This document shows positions 43,555-52,409 of a stretch of DNA of 64,000 nt, piece by piece. The notes under the pieces are model-generated. The model worked only from the letters and a program-made list of their open reading frames with translations, was not told where the DNA came from and did no database searches. Position numbers and translations under genes: made by a program. Source of the stretch: Lachnocurva sp045579705 (lineage in GTDB: Bacteria; Bacillota; Clostridia; Lachnospirales; Lachnospiraceae). The stretch's first letter is position 1, and each line of letters begins with the position of its first letter. The stretch lies in assembly GCA_045579705.1 (NCBI GenBank), contig JAZNMP010000003.1, positions 62,001-126,000 on the forward strand. Direction: 5' to 3'.

Positions 43555-43668
43555 TTAACCCTGTCTCTGCTTATGCTTGGGATTTTCACAGATGATTCTG
43601 ATTTTCCCTTTTCTCTTAATTACCTTGCACTTTTCGCACATAGGCTTAACGGAAGATCTTACTTTCAC
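43555..43668 (-). CDS. rpmJ: 50S ribosomal protein L36
   Basis: A 37-residue L36, too short for routine frame calling. It starts with GTG at 43668, with AGGAGG 8 nt upstream. The sequence MKVRSSVKPMCEKCKVIKRK continues with ICENPKHKQRQG. Zinc ligands are Cys11, Cys14, Cys27 and His32, so it is the zinc-binding C+ form. It sits between infA and rpsM as expected. Confidence 0.96.
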   Translation of the reverse strand: MKVRSSVKPMCEKCKVIKRKGKIRIICENPKHKQRQG

Positions 43669-43797
43669 GGGATGTACCTCCTCTCCTGATCTCACTTTTC
43701 AAGCATATTCTAAAAACGTTTTATTCAGAGGCTGCAACCTACCTCTGAAAAAACGTCCGTTACAAATTATATCTACAGTTAGATGAATTGTCAATAT

Positions 43798-44016
43798 TTA
43801 TTTATCTCTCCATACAATTCTACCTTTTGTCAGATCATATGGTGACATTTCAATAGTAACCTTGTCTCCTGGAAGGATTCTGATATAGTTCATTCTAAGC
43901 TTACCGCTAATATGAGCTAAAATCTCAAGTCCATTATCAAGCTTTACCTGAAACATAGCATTTGGAAGTTTTTCTAAAACGATTCCTTCAACTTCAATAG
44001 TATCTGCTTTTGACAA
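43798..44016 (-). CDS. infA: translation initiation factor IF-1
   Basis: A 72-residue S1-like OB-fold protein that binds the ribosomal A site during initiation. IEVEGIVLEKLPNAMFQVKLDNGLEILAHISGKLRMNYIRILPGDKV and the terminal DLTKGRIVWRDK are canonical. It begins 18 nt after adk; methionine aminopeptidase, often between them in Firmicutes, is absent here. Confidence 0.98.
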   Translation of the reverse strand: MSKADTIEVEGIVLEKLPNAMFQVKLDNGLEILAHISGKLRMNYIRILPGDKVTIEMSPYDLTKGRIVWRDK

Positions 44017-44034
44017 AACTGTTCCTCCTGTAAA

Positions 44035-44685
44035 TTATTTTACTAAGATCTTATTAATAAGATCAAATTCTTCATCGATTGCATTTTTTCCACTAACAGT
44101 ATGTAGAACTCCCTGTTCTTTATAATATCCAACAAGTGGTTCTGTCTGTTCGTGATAAACCGCAAGTCTCTTCATAACTGTTTCCGGTTTATCGTCATCT
44201 CTCATAACAAGTTCTGTTCCATCTTCATCACAGATACCTTCGACTTTAGGTCTCAGTGCTGGAGTTACTGTATGATAGATTTTGTTACACTTAGGGCAAC
44301 TTCTTCTACCAGACATTCTCTCAACGATGTCTTCATCACTAATGTCTAGATTGATAACGTATTCAACCTTCTCATCAGTTTTTGCAAGTTCCTTTGTAAG
44401 GGCTTCTGCCTGAGGGATTGTTCTAGGGAATCCATCGAGGATGAATCCTTCTTTACAATCTTCCTTATGAATTCTATCTACTACCAAGTTACAAGTAAGT
44501 TCATCTGGAACTAACTGTCCTTCATCCATATAAGCTTTTGCTTTCTTGCCAAGCTCTGTCTGGTTTTTGATATTCTCTCTAAAGATATCTCCTGTTGAGA
44601 TATGAGGAATATTATAATGAGCAGATAGTCTGGAGGCCATAGTACCTTTGCCAGCACCTGGCGCACCTAACATAACAACCTTCAT
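44035..44685 (-). CDS. adk: adenylate kinase
   Basis: A 216-residue AMP + ATP phosphotransferase. The P-loop is GAPGAGKGT (7-15) and the AMP-binding DGFPRT follows. A long-form LID contains CPKCNKIYH and a later CDEDG, giving a Cys-x2-Cys / Cys-x2-Asp zinc site. I chose the ATG at 44685 with AAGGAG 5 nt upstream. It lies directly after secY, the usual order. Confidence 0.97.
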   Translation of the reverse strand: MKVVMLGAPGAGKGTMASRLSAHYNIPHISTGDIFRENIKNQTELGKKAKAYMDEGQLVPDELTCNLVVDRIHKEDCKEGFILDGFPRTIPQAEALTKELAKTDEKVEYVINLDISDEDIVERMSGRRSCPKCNKIYHTVTPALRPKVEGICDEDGTELVMRDDDKPETVMKRLAVYHEQTEPLVGYYKEQGVLHTVSGKNAIDEEFDLINKILVK

Positions 44686-44698
44686 AGGTTCTCCTTTT

Positions 44699-46012
44699 CT
44701 ATTCACTTAGGAATCCCTTGTAATTTCTTACTAACATCTGGGACTCAATCTGCTGAAGTGTTTCAATAACAACACCTACAATAATAATGATTGAAGTTCC
44801 ACCGAATGAAACATTCGCATTAAATAATCCATTGAGAATTATTGGCAACATAGAAACGATTGAAAGTCCTATAGCACCAATCAAAATTATGTAATTAAGA
44901 ATTGATGTAAGGTAATCGCTAGTAGGTTTTCCAGGTCTAATACCTGAAATGAATCCACCAGATTTCTTCATGTTATCAGCAATTTCAAGCGGATTAAATG
45001 TAATTGAAGTATAGAAATATGCAAAAGCGATAATCAGAACTAAATAAAGTACTGCGCCTAATGTATATATCCAATTTGCTTTGTTGAACCAATTTGATTC
45101 AGACATGCATCTCAGTACTGTTGGCCAGAATCCTGTACCCTGTCCTACCTGAAGGAATGAGCAAATGATAACTGGTGTCTGCATTAGAGACTGAGCAAAG
45201 ATAACTGGCATAACACCACCAGTATTAACTTTAAGAGGAATATGTGTACTCTGTCCTCCATAAGTTCTCTTGCCTCTAAGCTGTTTTGAGTACTGTACAG
45301 GGATCTTTCTCTCAGCTCCCTGAAGTATTACTACCATAAGAACGATTGCAACGATTACAGCTGCGATAACTACACCTGCGAGAATTCCATTAGCAATTCT
45401 CTTTCCTTTGATAAACTGCTCAAAGAGTGTATTTAAATCAACTGGTAATCTAGAAATGATATTAACGATAAGTACGATAGAAATACCATTTCCCACACCG
45501 TTTTCTGTTATTCTCTCACCAATCCACATCAAGATTGTTGAACCAGCTGTAAGTACAGCAATAAGAGTAATAACACTAAGTGGACCGTAATTTTCCAAAT
45601 AACCGCTTCTTCCGAATCCGATAGCCATAGCTCCTGATTCAAGAATCGAAAGACCAACTGTTACGAAACGTGTGATCTTTGTCATGAAACGGCGACCCTG
45701 CTCCCCATCTCTTGATATCTCTTCTAGCTTTGGAAAAGCTATCGTGAGAAGCTGAATAATAATCGAAGAAGTAATATATGGCGTAATATTCAGCGCAAAA
45801 ATACTCATTCGTTCAAGCGAACCACCGGTGATTGCAGAGAAGAAATTCATTGAATCACCAGCAGCGCCGAACAAGCTGTCAAATACGCCTTCGCTTACTC
45901 CCGGAGCGGGAATCTGAGAACCTAATCTGATGACAAACAGCATCAGAAATGTAAAAAATATACTGTTTCTCAGATCTTTGATTTTAAAAGCATTGCGAAG
46001 GGTTTTAAACAT
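44699..46012 (-). CDS. secY: preprotein translocase subunit SecY
   Basis: A 437-residue channel subunit of the Sec translocon in the plasma membrane, with ten transmembrane segments. Landmarks are RNSIFFTFLMLFVIRLGSQIPAPGV at the N-terminus, GNGISIVLIVNIISRLP, the cytoplasmic loop before GGQSTHIPLKVNTGGVMPVIFAQSL, and the C-terminal QIESQMLVRNYKGFLSE. It begins one base after the rplO stop, giving tight coupling. Confidence 0.98.
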   Translation of the reverse strand: MFKTLRNAFKIKDLRNSIFFTFLMLFVIRLGSQIPAPGVSEGVFDSLFGAAGDSMNFFSAITGGSLERMSIFALNITPYITSSIIIQLLTIAFPKLEEISRDGEQGRRFMTKITRFVTVGLSILESGAMAIGFGRSGYLENYGPLSVITLIAVLTAGSTILMWIGERITENGVGNGISIVLIVNIISRLPVDLNTLFEQFIKGKRIANGILAGVVIAAVIVAIVLMVVILQGAERKIPVQYSKQLRGKRTYGGQSTHIPLKVNTGGVMPVIFAQSLMQTPVIICSFLQVGQGTGFWPTVLRCMSESNWFNKANWIYTLGAVLYLVLIIAFAYFYTSITFNPLEIADNMKKSGGFISGIRPGKPTSDYLTSILNYIILIGAIGLSIVSMLPIILNGLFNANVSFGGTSIIIIVGVVIETLQQIESQMLVRNYKGFLSE

Positions 46013-46013
46013 A

Positions 46014-46454
46014 TTAGATCACCTCGCAGCTTCCACCTGCGGCTTCAATCTTTTCTTTTGCTGATGCACTGAAAGAAGTTGCCTTAACAACAAGCTTCTT
46101 TGTAAGTTCACCATTTCCAAGAACTTTGATACCGTCTCTAGAATTCTTTACGATTCCAGTGTTCTTAAGGAGCTCAGCATCAATTACTGTACCGTTATCA
46201 AATCTGTCGAGAACTGATACGTTAACTGATACGATTTCCTTTGTATTACGGTTCTTAAATCCTCTCTTAGGGATTCGACGGAAAAGTGGCATCTGTCCAC
46301 CTTCGAATCCTGGTCTAGGCGCACCTGAACGTGCTTTCTGACCCTTATGTCCTTTACCGGCTGTCTTTCCGTTTCCTGAACCATGACCGCGGCCTCTTCT
46401 AAAGTTGTCGCTCTGCACGCTTCCCTTAGCCGGAGATAGATTAGATAAATCCAT
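46014..46454 (-). CDS. rplO: 50S ribosomal protein L15
   Basis: A 146-residue L15. The glycine- and arginine-rich N-terminal extension that enters the 23S core is clear (GRGHGSGNGKTAGKGHKGQKARSGAPRPGFEGGQMPLFRRIPKRGF), followed by a globular C-terminal domain. It lies between rpmD and secY. Confidence 0.97.
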   Translation of the reverse strand: MDLSNLSPAKGSVQSDNFRRGRGHGSGNGKTAGKGHKGQKARSGAPRPGFEGGQMPLFRRIPKRGFKNRNTKEIVSVNVSVLDRFDNGTVIDAELLKNTGIVKNSRDGIKVLGNGELTKKLVVKATSFSASAKEKIEAAGGSCEVI

Positions 46455-46476
46455 TTTGTTACCTCCTATTTAAAGT

Positions 46477-46665
46477 TTAAGCATCGACTTCTTCAACAGT
46501 AACCATATGGCGAACGTTCTGGATCATGCCTCTAGTTGCTGCATTATCTGGAAGAACTACTGTTGAGTTAATCTTATGAAGTCCGAGTGCTTCTACGGTC
46601 TTACGGTTTCTAGGAACCTGTCCGATTTTAGACTTCACTAATGTAATTTTTAACTTTTTAGCCAT
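46477..46665 (-). CDS. rpmD: 50S ribosomal protein L30
   Basis: A 62-residue L30 starting at the ATG at 46665, with AAGGAGG just upstream (the longer frame contains that ribosome binding site). LKITLVKSKIGQVPRNRKTVEALGLHKINSTVVLPDNAATRGMI is canonical. L30 is absent from some bacteria but is here in its usual place after rpsE. Confidence 0.97.
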   Translation of the reverse strand: MAKKLKITLVKSKIGQVPRNRKTVEALGLHKINSTVVLPDNAATRGMIQNVRHMVTVEEVDA

Positions 46666-46675
46666 GATATCCTCC

Positions 46676-47185
46676 TTAACCAAGAACTTCTTCTACGCTC
46701 TTACCGCGAAGACGAGCTACTTCTTCAGGGGACTTAAGCTCTGAAAGAGCATTAATTGTAGCAAGTACTACGTTCTGCTTGTTTGAAGAACCAAGTGACT
46801 TTGTACGGATATTCTGGATACCTGCAAGATCACATACGGCACGAGCAGGACCACCAGCGATAACACCAGTACCTTCTGGAGCCTTCTTAAGAAGAACTGT
46901 AGCGCCTGTGTGCTTACCAATGATGTCATGAGTAATACTACGAGCAGAGTTCATCTTAACTTCTACCATGTTCTTGATAGCATCTTCTTTACCCTTACGA
47001 ATAGCGTCTGGGATTTCAGCAGATTTGCCAAGTCCAGCGCCTACATGTCCGTTACGGTCTCCTACAACAACGAGGGCAGCGAAACGCATGTTACGTCCAC
47101 CTTTAACTACCTTCGTTACTCTTTTGATTGCAACTACCTGGTCATCTAATTCTATCTGACCGAGGTCGATATTTGTACGCTTCAT
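46676..47185 (-). CDS. rpsE: 30S ribosomal protein S5
   Basis: A 169-residue S5 with the N-terminal double-stranded-RNA-binding fold (VVAIKRVTKVVKGGRNMRFAALVVVGDRNGHVGAGLGKSAEIPDAIRKG) and the C-terminal domain. The loop residues around VTKVVKGGR are the site of spectinomycin-resistance mutations in other species and look wild-type. Confidence 0.98.
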   Translation of the reverse strand: MKRTNIDLGQIELDDQVVAIKRVTKVVKGGRNMRFAALVVVGDRNGHVGAGLGKSAEIPDAIRKGKEDAIKNMVEVKMNSARSITHDIIGKHTGATVLLKKAPEGTGVIAGGPARAVCDLAGIQNIRTKSLGSSNKQNVVLATINALSELKSPEEVARLRGKSVEEVLG

Positions 47186-47200
47186 TTATCGTGTTCCTCC

Positions 47201-47569
47201 TTAGAATTCAAGACCAGCTTCTCTAGCAGCGTCTGCAAGAGCTGCTACTTTACCTTTGTAAATGTAGCCACCACGGTCAAATACTACTTCTTTGATACCT
47301 TTTTCAATAGCCTTCTTAGCGATTGCTGTACCAAGAGCCTTTGCTGCAGCTACGTCGTTAGTGTGTTCGAGATCACCCTTCAGATCTTTATCAAGAGTTG
47401 AAGCAGCAACAAGTGTGTTGCCAGCTTCATCGTCGATAACCTGTACATACATATTCTTATTGCTTCTGAATACGCAGAGACGCGGTCTGTCAGGGGTGCC
47501 TACGAGATGATTTCTTAATCTTCTGTGCTTCTTAGCGCGAACTAAAGATCTAGATTTTTTATTTATCAT
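47201..47569 (-). CDS. rplR: 50S ribosomal protein L18
   Basis: A 122-residue L18, which carries 5S rRNA to the large subunit with L5. The segments HRRLRNHLVGTPDRPRLCVFRSNKNMYVQVIDDEAGNTL and FDRGGYIYKGKVAALADAAREAGLEF are canonical. Confidence 0.98.
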   Translation of the reverse strand: MINKKSRSLVRAKKHRRLRNHLVGTPDRPRLCVFRSNKNMYVQVIDDEAGNTLVAASTLDKDLKGDLEHTNDVAAAKALGTAIAKKAIEKGIKEVVFDRGGYIYKGKVAALADAAREAGLEF

Positions 47570-47587
47570 ATCTTCTCACTCCTTCAA

Positions 47588-48127
47588 TTATTTCTTACCG
47601 GTCTTGCCTGCAAGACGGCGAACATGTTCTGTAGAATACTTAATACCCTTACCCTTGTATGGTTCAGGCTTTCTCTTCTCGCGGATATTAGCCGCATACT
47701 GTCCAACCTTTTCCTTGTCAATTCCGGAAACAATGATATTATTACCTTCAACTTTTGACTCAATTCCTTCTGGATCTTCCATCTCTACTGGATGTGAGTA
47801 TCCAAGGTGAAGTGTCAACTTCTTACCTGATTTCTCAGCACGATATCCGACACCATTGATCTCAAGAGTCTTAGTATATCCATCAGATACGCCCGTTACC
47901 ATATTCTGAATCAGAGATCTAGTAAGGCCGTGAAGTGACTTATTCTTCTTTAAATCATTTGGTCTCTCAACGATAACTTCTTCGCCTTCTTTCTTGATAG
48001 TCATCTCAGCTGGGAGAACTCTATCAAGAGTACCTTTAGGACCTTTTACAGTCACATGATTATTTTCTGCAATTTCTACAGTTACGCCTGCAGGAATTGC
48101 GATTGGCATTCTTCCTATACGTGACAT
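47588..48127 (-). CDS. rplF: 50S ribosomal protein L6
   Basis: A 179-residue L6 near the sarcin-ricin loop. It starts at the ATG at 48127 (MSRIGRMPIAIPAGV) with GGAGG 7 nt upstream. The C-terminal signature KRKPEPYKGKGIKYSTEHVRRLAGKTGKK is clear. The gap to rpsH (48128-48208) is longer than elsewhere in this operon but shows no strong structure. Confidence 0.98.
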   Translation of the reverse strand: MSRIGRMPIAIPAGVTVEIAENNHVTVKGPKGTLDRVLPAEMTIKKEGEEVIVERPNDLKKNKSLHGLTRSLIQNMVTGVSDGYTKTLEINGVGYRAEKSGKKLTLHLGYSHPVEMEDPEGIESKVEGNNIIVSGIDKEKVGQYAANIREKRKPEPYKGKGIKYSTEHVRRLAGKTGKK

Positions 48128-48208
48128 GCCCGTACCTCCATTTGTATGTCCGACCAAGCAGGTCGGTTTATACTTCTATCTGTTAATAATAAAATGTTAC
48201 GCTCTATC

Positions 48209-48610
48209 TTACCAAACGTAAGCAAGAACTTCTCCACCGACACCAAGCTTACGAGCTTCTTTGTCAGTAATAACGCCCTTGTTTGTTGAAAGGATAGCGA
48301 TACCAAGTCCACCGAGAACTCTAGGTACATCATCCTTACCAGCGTAAACACGAAGACCTGGTTTAGAGATCTTCTTGATTCCAGAAATAATCTGATCTTT
48401 CTTTGTACCTGAGTACTTAAGTGTTACACGGATTGTCTTAAAGTTTCCGTCTTCTACGATCTCATATTTCTCAACATATCCCTCGTCAACAAGAATATCG
48501 GCGATGGAAATCTTCATTTTTGATACAGGAATGTCTACTGTATCATGCTTTGCAGTATTTGCATTACGGATTCTCGTAAGCATATCTGCGATTGGATCAC
48601 TTATATTCAT
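48209..48610 (-). CDS. rpsH: 30S ribosomal protein S8
   Basis: A 133-residue S8, a primary 16S binder and, in E. coli, the spc-operon translational repressor. DPIADMLTRIRNANTAKHDTVDIPVSKMK and the C-terminal GLGIAILSTNKGVITDKEARKLGVGGEVLAYVW are canonical. Confidence 0.98.
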   Translation of the reverse strand: MNISDPIADMLTRIRNANTAKHDTVDIPVSKMKISIADILVDEGYVEKYEIVEDGNFKTIRVTLKYSGTKKDQIISGIKKISKPGLRVYAGKDDVPRVLGGLGIAILSTNKGVITDKEARKLGVGGEVLAYVW

Positions 48611-48635
48611 GATTTATTGTCCTCCTACAAAAAGC

Positions 48636-48821
48636 TTACCAGGAAGCCTTCTTTACTCCAGGGATCTCACCCTTATACGCAAGTTCACGGAAACATACTC
48701 TGCAGATTCCGTATTTCTTTAGTACAGAATGAGGACGACCGCAGATCTTACAGCGTGTATATTCTCTTGTAGAGAATTTCTGCTTTCTTGCCTGCTTAAC
48801 TTTCATTGATTTCTTAGCCAT
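48636..48821 (-). CDS. rpsN: 30S ribosomal protein S14, type Z
   Basis: A 61-residue zinc-ribbon S14 with CKIC and CRVC pairs spaced for one Zn2+ (Cys24, Cys27, Cys40, Cys43 by position). This short type is the housekeeping form in Clostridia and other Gram-positives. Confidence 0.98.
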   Translation of the reverse strand: MAKKSMKVKQARKQKFSTREYTRCKICGRPHSVLKKYGICRVCFRELAYKGEIPGVKKASW

Positions 48822-48836
48822 GTTTTCCTCCTGAAA

Positions 48837-49376
48837 TTACTTAGCGAAAGGCATTCCGAAGAATCTTAACAATTCTCTTGCTTCCTCATCTGTCTTTGCT
48901 GTTGTAACAACAATGATATCCATTCCACGGATCTTATCAACCTTATCATACTCGATTTCTGGGAAGATGATCTGCTCTTTGATACCAAGTGCATAGTTTC
49001 CTCTACCATCGAAAGAATCAGCATTTACACCTCTAAAGTCACGTACACGTGGAAGTGCAAGATTTACAAGACGGTCAAGGAAATCGTACATACGCTCACC
49101 ACGAAGTGTAACCTTACATCCGATACCCTGTCCTTCTCTAATCTTGAAGTTAGCGATAGAGTTCTTTGCCTTTGTGATAACTGGCTTCTGACCAGCGATA
49201 GCTGTCATATCAGCTACAGCAGCATCGAGAAGCTTAGCATTCTCTTTAGCTTCGCCAACACCCATGTTGATAACGATCTTATCAAGCTTAGGAATTTCCA
49301 TTTCATTCTTATATCCGAACTTGTCCATCATCTGCTTTGTGATGTTGTTCAAATATTCATCTTTAAGTCTACTCAA
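48837..49376 (-). CDS. rplE: 50S ribosomal protein L5
   Basis: A 179-residue 5S-rRNA-binding protein of the central protuberance. KIVINMGVGEAKENAKLLDAAVADM, the TLRGERMYDFLDRLVNLALPRVRDFRG motif and the terminal LLRFFGMPF are canonical. Confidence 0.98.
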   Translation of the reverse strand: MSRLKDEYLNNITKQMMDKFGYKNEMEIPKLDKIVINMGVGEAKENAKLLDAAVADMTAIAGQKPVITKAKNSIANFKIREGQGIGCKVTLRGERMYDFLDRLVNLALPRVRDFRGVNADSFDGRGNYALGIKEQIIFPEIEYDKVDKIRGMDIIVVTTAKTDEEARELLRFFGMPFAK

Positions 49377-49399
49377 AGTAATTGTCCTCCTTTCCGCAA

Positions 49400-49711
49400 T
49401 TATTTGTCGATCTTCTCGCCTGTAATCTTAGCGATACGAACTTTTTTACCGTCTTCAACCTTGAAGCCAACACGTGTTGTCTTACCACCAACAACGAGCA
49501 TTACGTTAGAAAGGTCGATAGGAGCTTCCTGCTCAACGATTCCACCGTTCTGGTTAGCCATGCTTGGCTTTGTGTGCTTCTTGATCATGTGAACGCCTTC
49601 AACAACTACACGGTTGTTCTTACGATCAACGGAAAGGACTTTACCTTCATTATTCTTATCAGCACCGGCGATAACACGTACTGTATCGCCAACCTTGATC
49701 TTAGTTGTCAT
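49400..49711 (-). CDS. rplX: 50S ribosomal protein L24
   Basis: A 103-residue KOW-domain protein that initiates large-subunit assembly. KIKVGDTVRVIAGADKNNEGKVLSVDRKNNRVVVEGV contains the KOW motif, followed by the typical MIKKHTKPS. Spacing to rplN is 11 nt. Confidence 0.98.
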   Translation of the reverse strand: MTTKIKVGDTVRVIAGADKNNEGKVLSVDRKNNRVVVEGVHMIKKHTKPSMANQNGGIVEQEAPIDLSNVMLVVGGKTTRVGFKVEDGKKVRIAKITGEKIDK

Positions 49712-49722
49712 TATGCTACCTC

Positions 49723-50091
49723 CTACAATACTTCAGGAGCAAGAGATACGATCTTCATAAACTTCTTGTCACGAAGTTCTCTTGCAACTGGTCCAAAGAT
49801 ACGTGTTCCTGTTGGAGTATTGTCATCTTTAATGATAACGGCTGCGTTCTCATCGAATTTGATGTAGCTTCCGTCTTTACGGCGTACGCCTCTCTTTGTA
49901 CGAACGACAACGGCTTTAACAACATCACCCTTCTTTACAACTCCGCCGGGTGTTGCCTCTTTTACAGTAGCACGTACAACGTCGCCGATGTTTGCATATC
50001 TCCTTGTGGAGCCGCCTGTAACACGGATTACGAGAAGCTCTCGCGCACCAGTATTATCAGCTACAGTTAATCTGCTTTCCTGCTGTACCAT
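49723..50091 (-). CDS. rplN: 50S ribosomal protein L14
   Basis: A 122-residue L14 on the intersubunit face. MVQQESRLTVADNTGARELLVIRV and the signature ENAAVIIKDDNTPTGTRIFGPVARELRDKKFMKIVSLAPEVL are canonical. Confidence 0.98.
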   Translation of the reverse strand: MVQQESRLTVADNTGARELLVIRVTGGSTRRYANIGDVVRATVKEATPGGVVKKGDVVKAVVVRTKRGVRRKDGSYIKFDENAAVIIKDDNTPTGTRIFGPVARELRDKKFMKIVSLAPEVL

Positions 50092-50109
50092 TTCAAGCCT
50101 CCTTAATCC

Positions 50110-50367
50110 TTATTTAGCTCTTTCAATAACTGAAACAAGTCTCCATCTCTTATCTCTAGAAAGTGGTCTTGTTTCCATAACACGAACTGTGTCACCCTTA
50201 TGTGCTTCATTATTCTCGTCATGAGCTTTAAGCTTATACTGCTTCTTGACGATCTTGTTATATAGAGGATGGCGTTCGTTATTGTTAACAGTCACAACGA
50301 TAGTTTTATCCATCTTGTCAGATGTGACAATACCTACACGTGTTTTTCTAAGATTTCTCTCTTCCAC
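50110..50367 (-). CDS. rpsQ: 30S ribosomal protein S17
   Basis: An 85-residue OB-fold protein. GIVTSDKMDKTIVVTV and GDTVRVMETRPLSRDKRWRLVSVIERAK are canonical. It lies between rpmC and rplN. Confidence 0.97.
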   Translation of the reverse strand: MEERNLRKTRVGIVTSDKMDKTIVVTVNNNERHPLYNKIVKKQYKLKAHDENNEAHKGDTVRVMETRPLSRDKRWRLVSVIERAK

Positions 50368-50391
50368 GTCTGTTCTCCTTTCGTGATCCTA

Positions 50392-50598
50392 TTACCTAGC
50401 CATTCTCTTCTCAGTAATGAGTGTCTGAATACGGGCAATATTCTTTCTAACTTCCTTGATTCTACCTGTATTTTCAAGCTGATTTGTTGCATTCTGGAAT
50501 CTAAGGTTAAAAAGTTCCTTCTTTGCATCTACAAGCTCAGCAGAAAGTTCTTCTACAGACTTAGCACGTAAGTCCTGTACGTAATCCTTAGTTTTCAT
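50392..50598 (-). CDS. rpmC: 50S ribosomal protein L29
   Basis: A 68-residue two-helix protein at the tunnel exit, which helps bind SRP and trigger factor. It starts at the ATG at 50598 (MKTKDYVQDL), overlapping the end of rplP by 11 nt. The signature KKELFNLRFQNATNQLENTGRI is present. Confidence 0.96.
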   Translation of the reverse strand: MKTKDYVQDLRAKSVEELSAELVDAKKELFNLRFQNATNQLENTGRIKEVRKNIARIQTLITEKRMAR

Positions 50599-51019
50599 TA
50601 GCTTCACCGCCTTCCATTCCTTCGCGGGCAACTATCTTGCATGCGCAAGGAAGTTTATGAGATGCCAGACGAAGAGCTTCTCTAGCTACGTCTTCAGGTA
50701 CTCCTGCGATTTCAAAAAGTACACGACCAGGTTTAACAACTGCTACCCAGTAATCTACAGGTCCTTTTCCTTTACCCATTCGAGTACCAGCTGGCTGGCT
50801 TGTAATAGGCTTATCTGGGAAAATACGGATCCATACTTTACCGCCACGCTTAATGTGACGAGTCATAGCTACTCGGGCTGCTTCGATCTGTGTTGATCTG
50901 ATCCAACATGGATCAAGAGAAACAATACCGAAATCACCGTTAGCAATAGTGTTTCCTCTAGAAATCTTACCTGAAAGACTTCCGCGGAACTGCTTTCTAT
51001 GCTTTACTCTTTTAGGCAT
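50588..51019 (-). CDS. rplP: 50S ribosomal protein L16
   Basis: A 143-residue L16 at the A-site side of the peptidyl-transferase centre. It starts MPKRVKHRKQFRGSLSGK at 51019, overlapping the rpsC stop by 8 nt. GKGKGPVDYWVAVVKPGRVLFEIAGV and the catalytic-centre loop region are canonical. Confidence 0.97.
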   Translation of the reverse strand: MPKRVKHRKQFRGSLSGKISRGNTIANGDFGIVSLDPCWIRSTQIEAARVAMTRHIKRGGKVWIRIFPDKPITSQPAGTRMGKGKGPVDYWVAVVKPGRVLFEIAGVPEDVAREALRLASHKLPCACKIVAREGMEGGEANEN

Positions 51020-51683
51020 TAACATTGCGGTTTACTCCTTCCTTCTTGTTTTTCTTTGGAAGAATCTCTCCCTTATAGATCCAAACCTTTACGCCGACCT
51101 TACCGTATGTTGTATCTGCTTCAGCAAATCCATAATCGATGTCAGCACGAAGTGTCTGAAGTGGGATAGTACCTTCATTGTATGATTCTGTTCTAGCCAT
51201 ATCAGCACCGCCAAGACGACCAGAGCAAGATACTTTGATACCCTGAACGAAGTTTGACTTCATTGTTCTAGACATGCAAGACTTCATAGCACGTCTGAAA
51301 GATACACGGTTCTCAAGCTGCTGAGCAACGTTCTCAGCAACAAGCTGTGCATCATCATCAGGACGCTTAACTTCCTTGATGTCGATAACAAGCTTATTCT
51401 CTGTAAGCTTCTGAACTTCTGATTTAATCTTTTCGATTTCTGCACCGCCCTTACCGATAACGACACCAGGCTTTGCAGTATAAACGATAACCTTTACACG
51501 GTCTGAAGCACGCTCGATATCAATCTTTGAGATTCCTGCGTTGTAAAGCTTCTTCTTAAGGAATTTACGGATCTTCTGATCTTCGATAAGGTAATCAGCA
51601 AATTCCTTCTCAGCATACCATCTTGAACCCCAGTCCTTGATAACGCCGACTCTAAGACCATGAGGATTAACTTTCTGTCCCAT
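51012..51683 (-). CDS. rpsC: 30S ribosomal protein S3
   Basis: A 223-residue S3 of the 30S mRNA entry channel. It begins MGQKVNPHGLRVGVIKDWGSRWYA. The KH domain has VVIGKGGAEIEKIKSEV, and the C-terminal domain has GIKVSCSGRLGGADMARTESYNEGTIPLQTLRADIDYG. Confidence 0.98.
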   Translation of the reverse strand: MGQKVNPHGLRVGVIKDWGSRWYAEKEFADYLIEDQKIRKFLKKKLYNAGISKIDIERASDRVKVIVYTAKPGVVIGKGGAEIEKIKSEVQKLTENKLVIDIKEVKRPDDDAQLVAENVAQQLENRVSFRRAMKSCMSRTMKSNFVQGIKVSCSGRLGGADMARTESYNEGTIPLQTLRADIDYGFAEADTTYGKVGVKVWIYKGEILPKKNKKEGVNRNVNA

Positions 51684-51697
51684 TGTTTTCCTCCTTC

Positions 51698-52084
51698 TTA
51701 CTTCTCATCAAGAACTACAGTGATGTGGCTCATTCTCTTTTCGATTCTATAAGCTCTACCCTGTGCTCTTGGACGGATTCTCTTCATAGTCGGTCCTTTA
51801 TTTGCGTAGCACTCAGCTACATAAAGGTTCTCTCTCTTCATACCGTTGTTGTTCTCAGCATTTGCTGCTGCAGACTCAAGAAGCTTTCTAACTACGCTAG
51901 AAGCATATCTTGGGTTATATGTTACGATTGCAATTGCAGATTCAAGATCTTTGCCTCTGATTGCATCAAGTACGAAGCAAGCTTTTGTAACAGACATTCT
52001 TGCGAAAGACAGTTTCGCAGAAGGTCTCTTATCTTTCTGTTCGTTTCTCTCACGCTTAATCTGGGTTCTATGTCCCTTAGCCAT
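51698..52084 (-). CDS. rplV: 50S ribosomal protein L22
   Basis: A 128-residue L22 whose beta-hairpin lines the exit tunnel. It starts at the ATG at 52084 (MAKGHRTQIKRERN). LSFARMSVTKACFVLDAIRGKDLESAI and the hairpin segment GPTMKRIRPRAQGRAYRIEKRMSHITVVL are canonical. The N-terminus is slightly longer than in Bacillus and lysine/arginine-rich. Confidence 0.97.
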   Translation of the reverse strand: MAKGHRTQIKRERNEQKDKRPSAKLSFARMSVTKACFVLDAIRGKDLESAIAIVTYNPRYASSVVRKLLESAAANAENNNGMKRENLYVAECYANKGPTMKRIRPRAQGRAYRIEKRMSHITVVLDEK

Positions 52085-52110
52085 GATGAAACCTCCTTTC
52101 AATTAACGAC

Positions 52111-52398
52111 CTATCGTGCACCGGTCTTTCTTGCGTCATTGTTTCCGTGATGTCCGCGGTATGTTCTAGTAAGAACAAACTCGCCAAGTTTATGTCCAAC
52201 CATATCTTCTGTAACGTATACAGGAACATGCTTTCTTCCGTCATGAACGGCGATTGTAAGTCCTACCATGTTAGGGAAGATAGTTGAACGACGTGACCAT
52301 GTCTTGATTACGGTCTTATCGTTTGAAGCAACTGCGGCTTCAACTTTCTTAAGCAGGCTTTCGTCTGCGAAAGGTCCTTTTTTCAATGAACGGGCCAT
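52111..52398 (-). CDS. rpsS: 30S ribosomal protein S19
   Basis: A 95-residue S19 of the 30S head. MARSLKKGPFADESLLKKVE and VTEDMVGHKLGEFVLTRTYRGHHGNNDARK are canonical. Confidence 0.98.
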   Translation of the reverse strand: MARSLKKGPFADESLLKKVEAAVASNDKTVIKTWSRRSTIFPNMVGLTIAVHDGRKHVPVYVTEDMVGHKLGEFVLTRTYRGHHGNNDARKTGAR

Positions 52399-52409
52399 AA
52401 TTTACCTCC

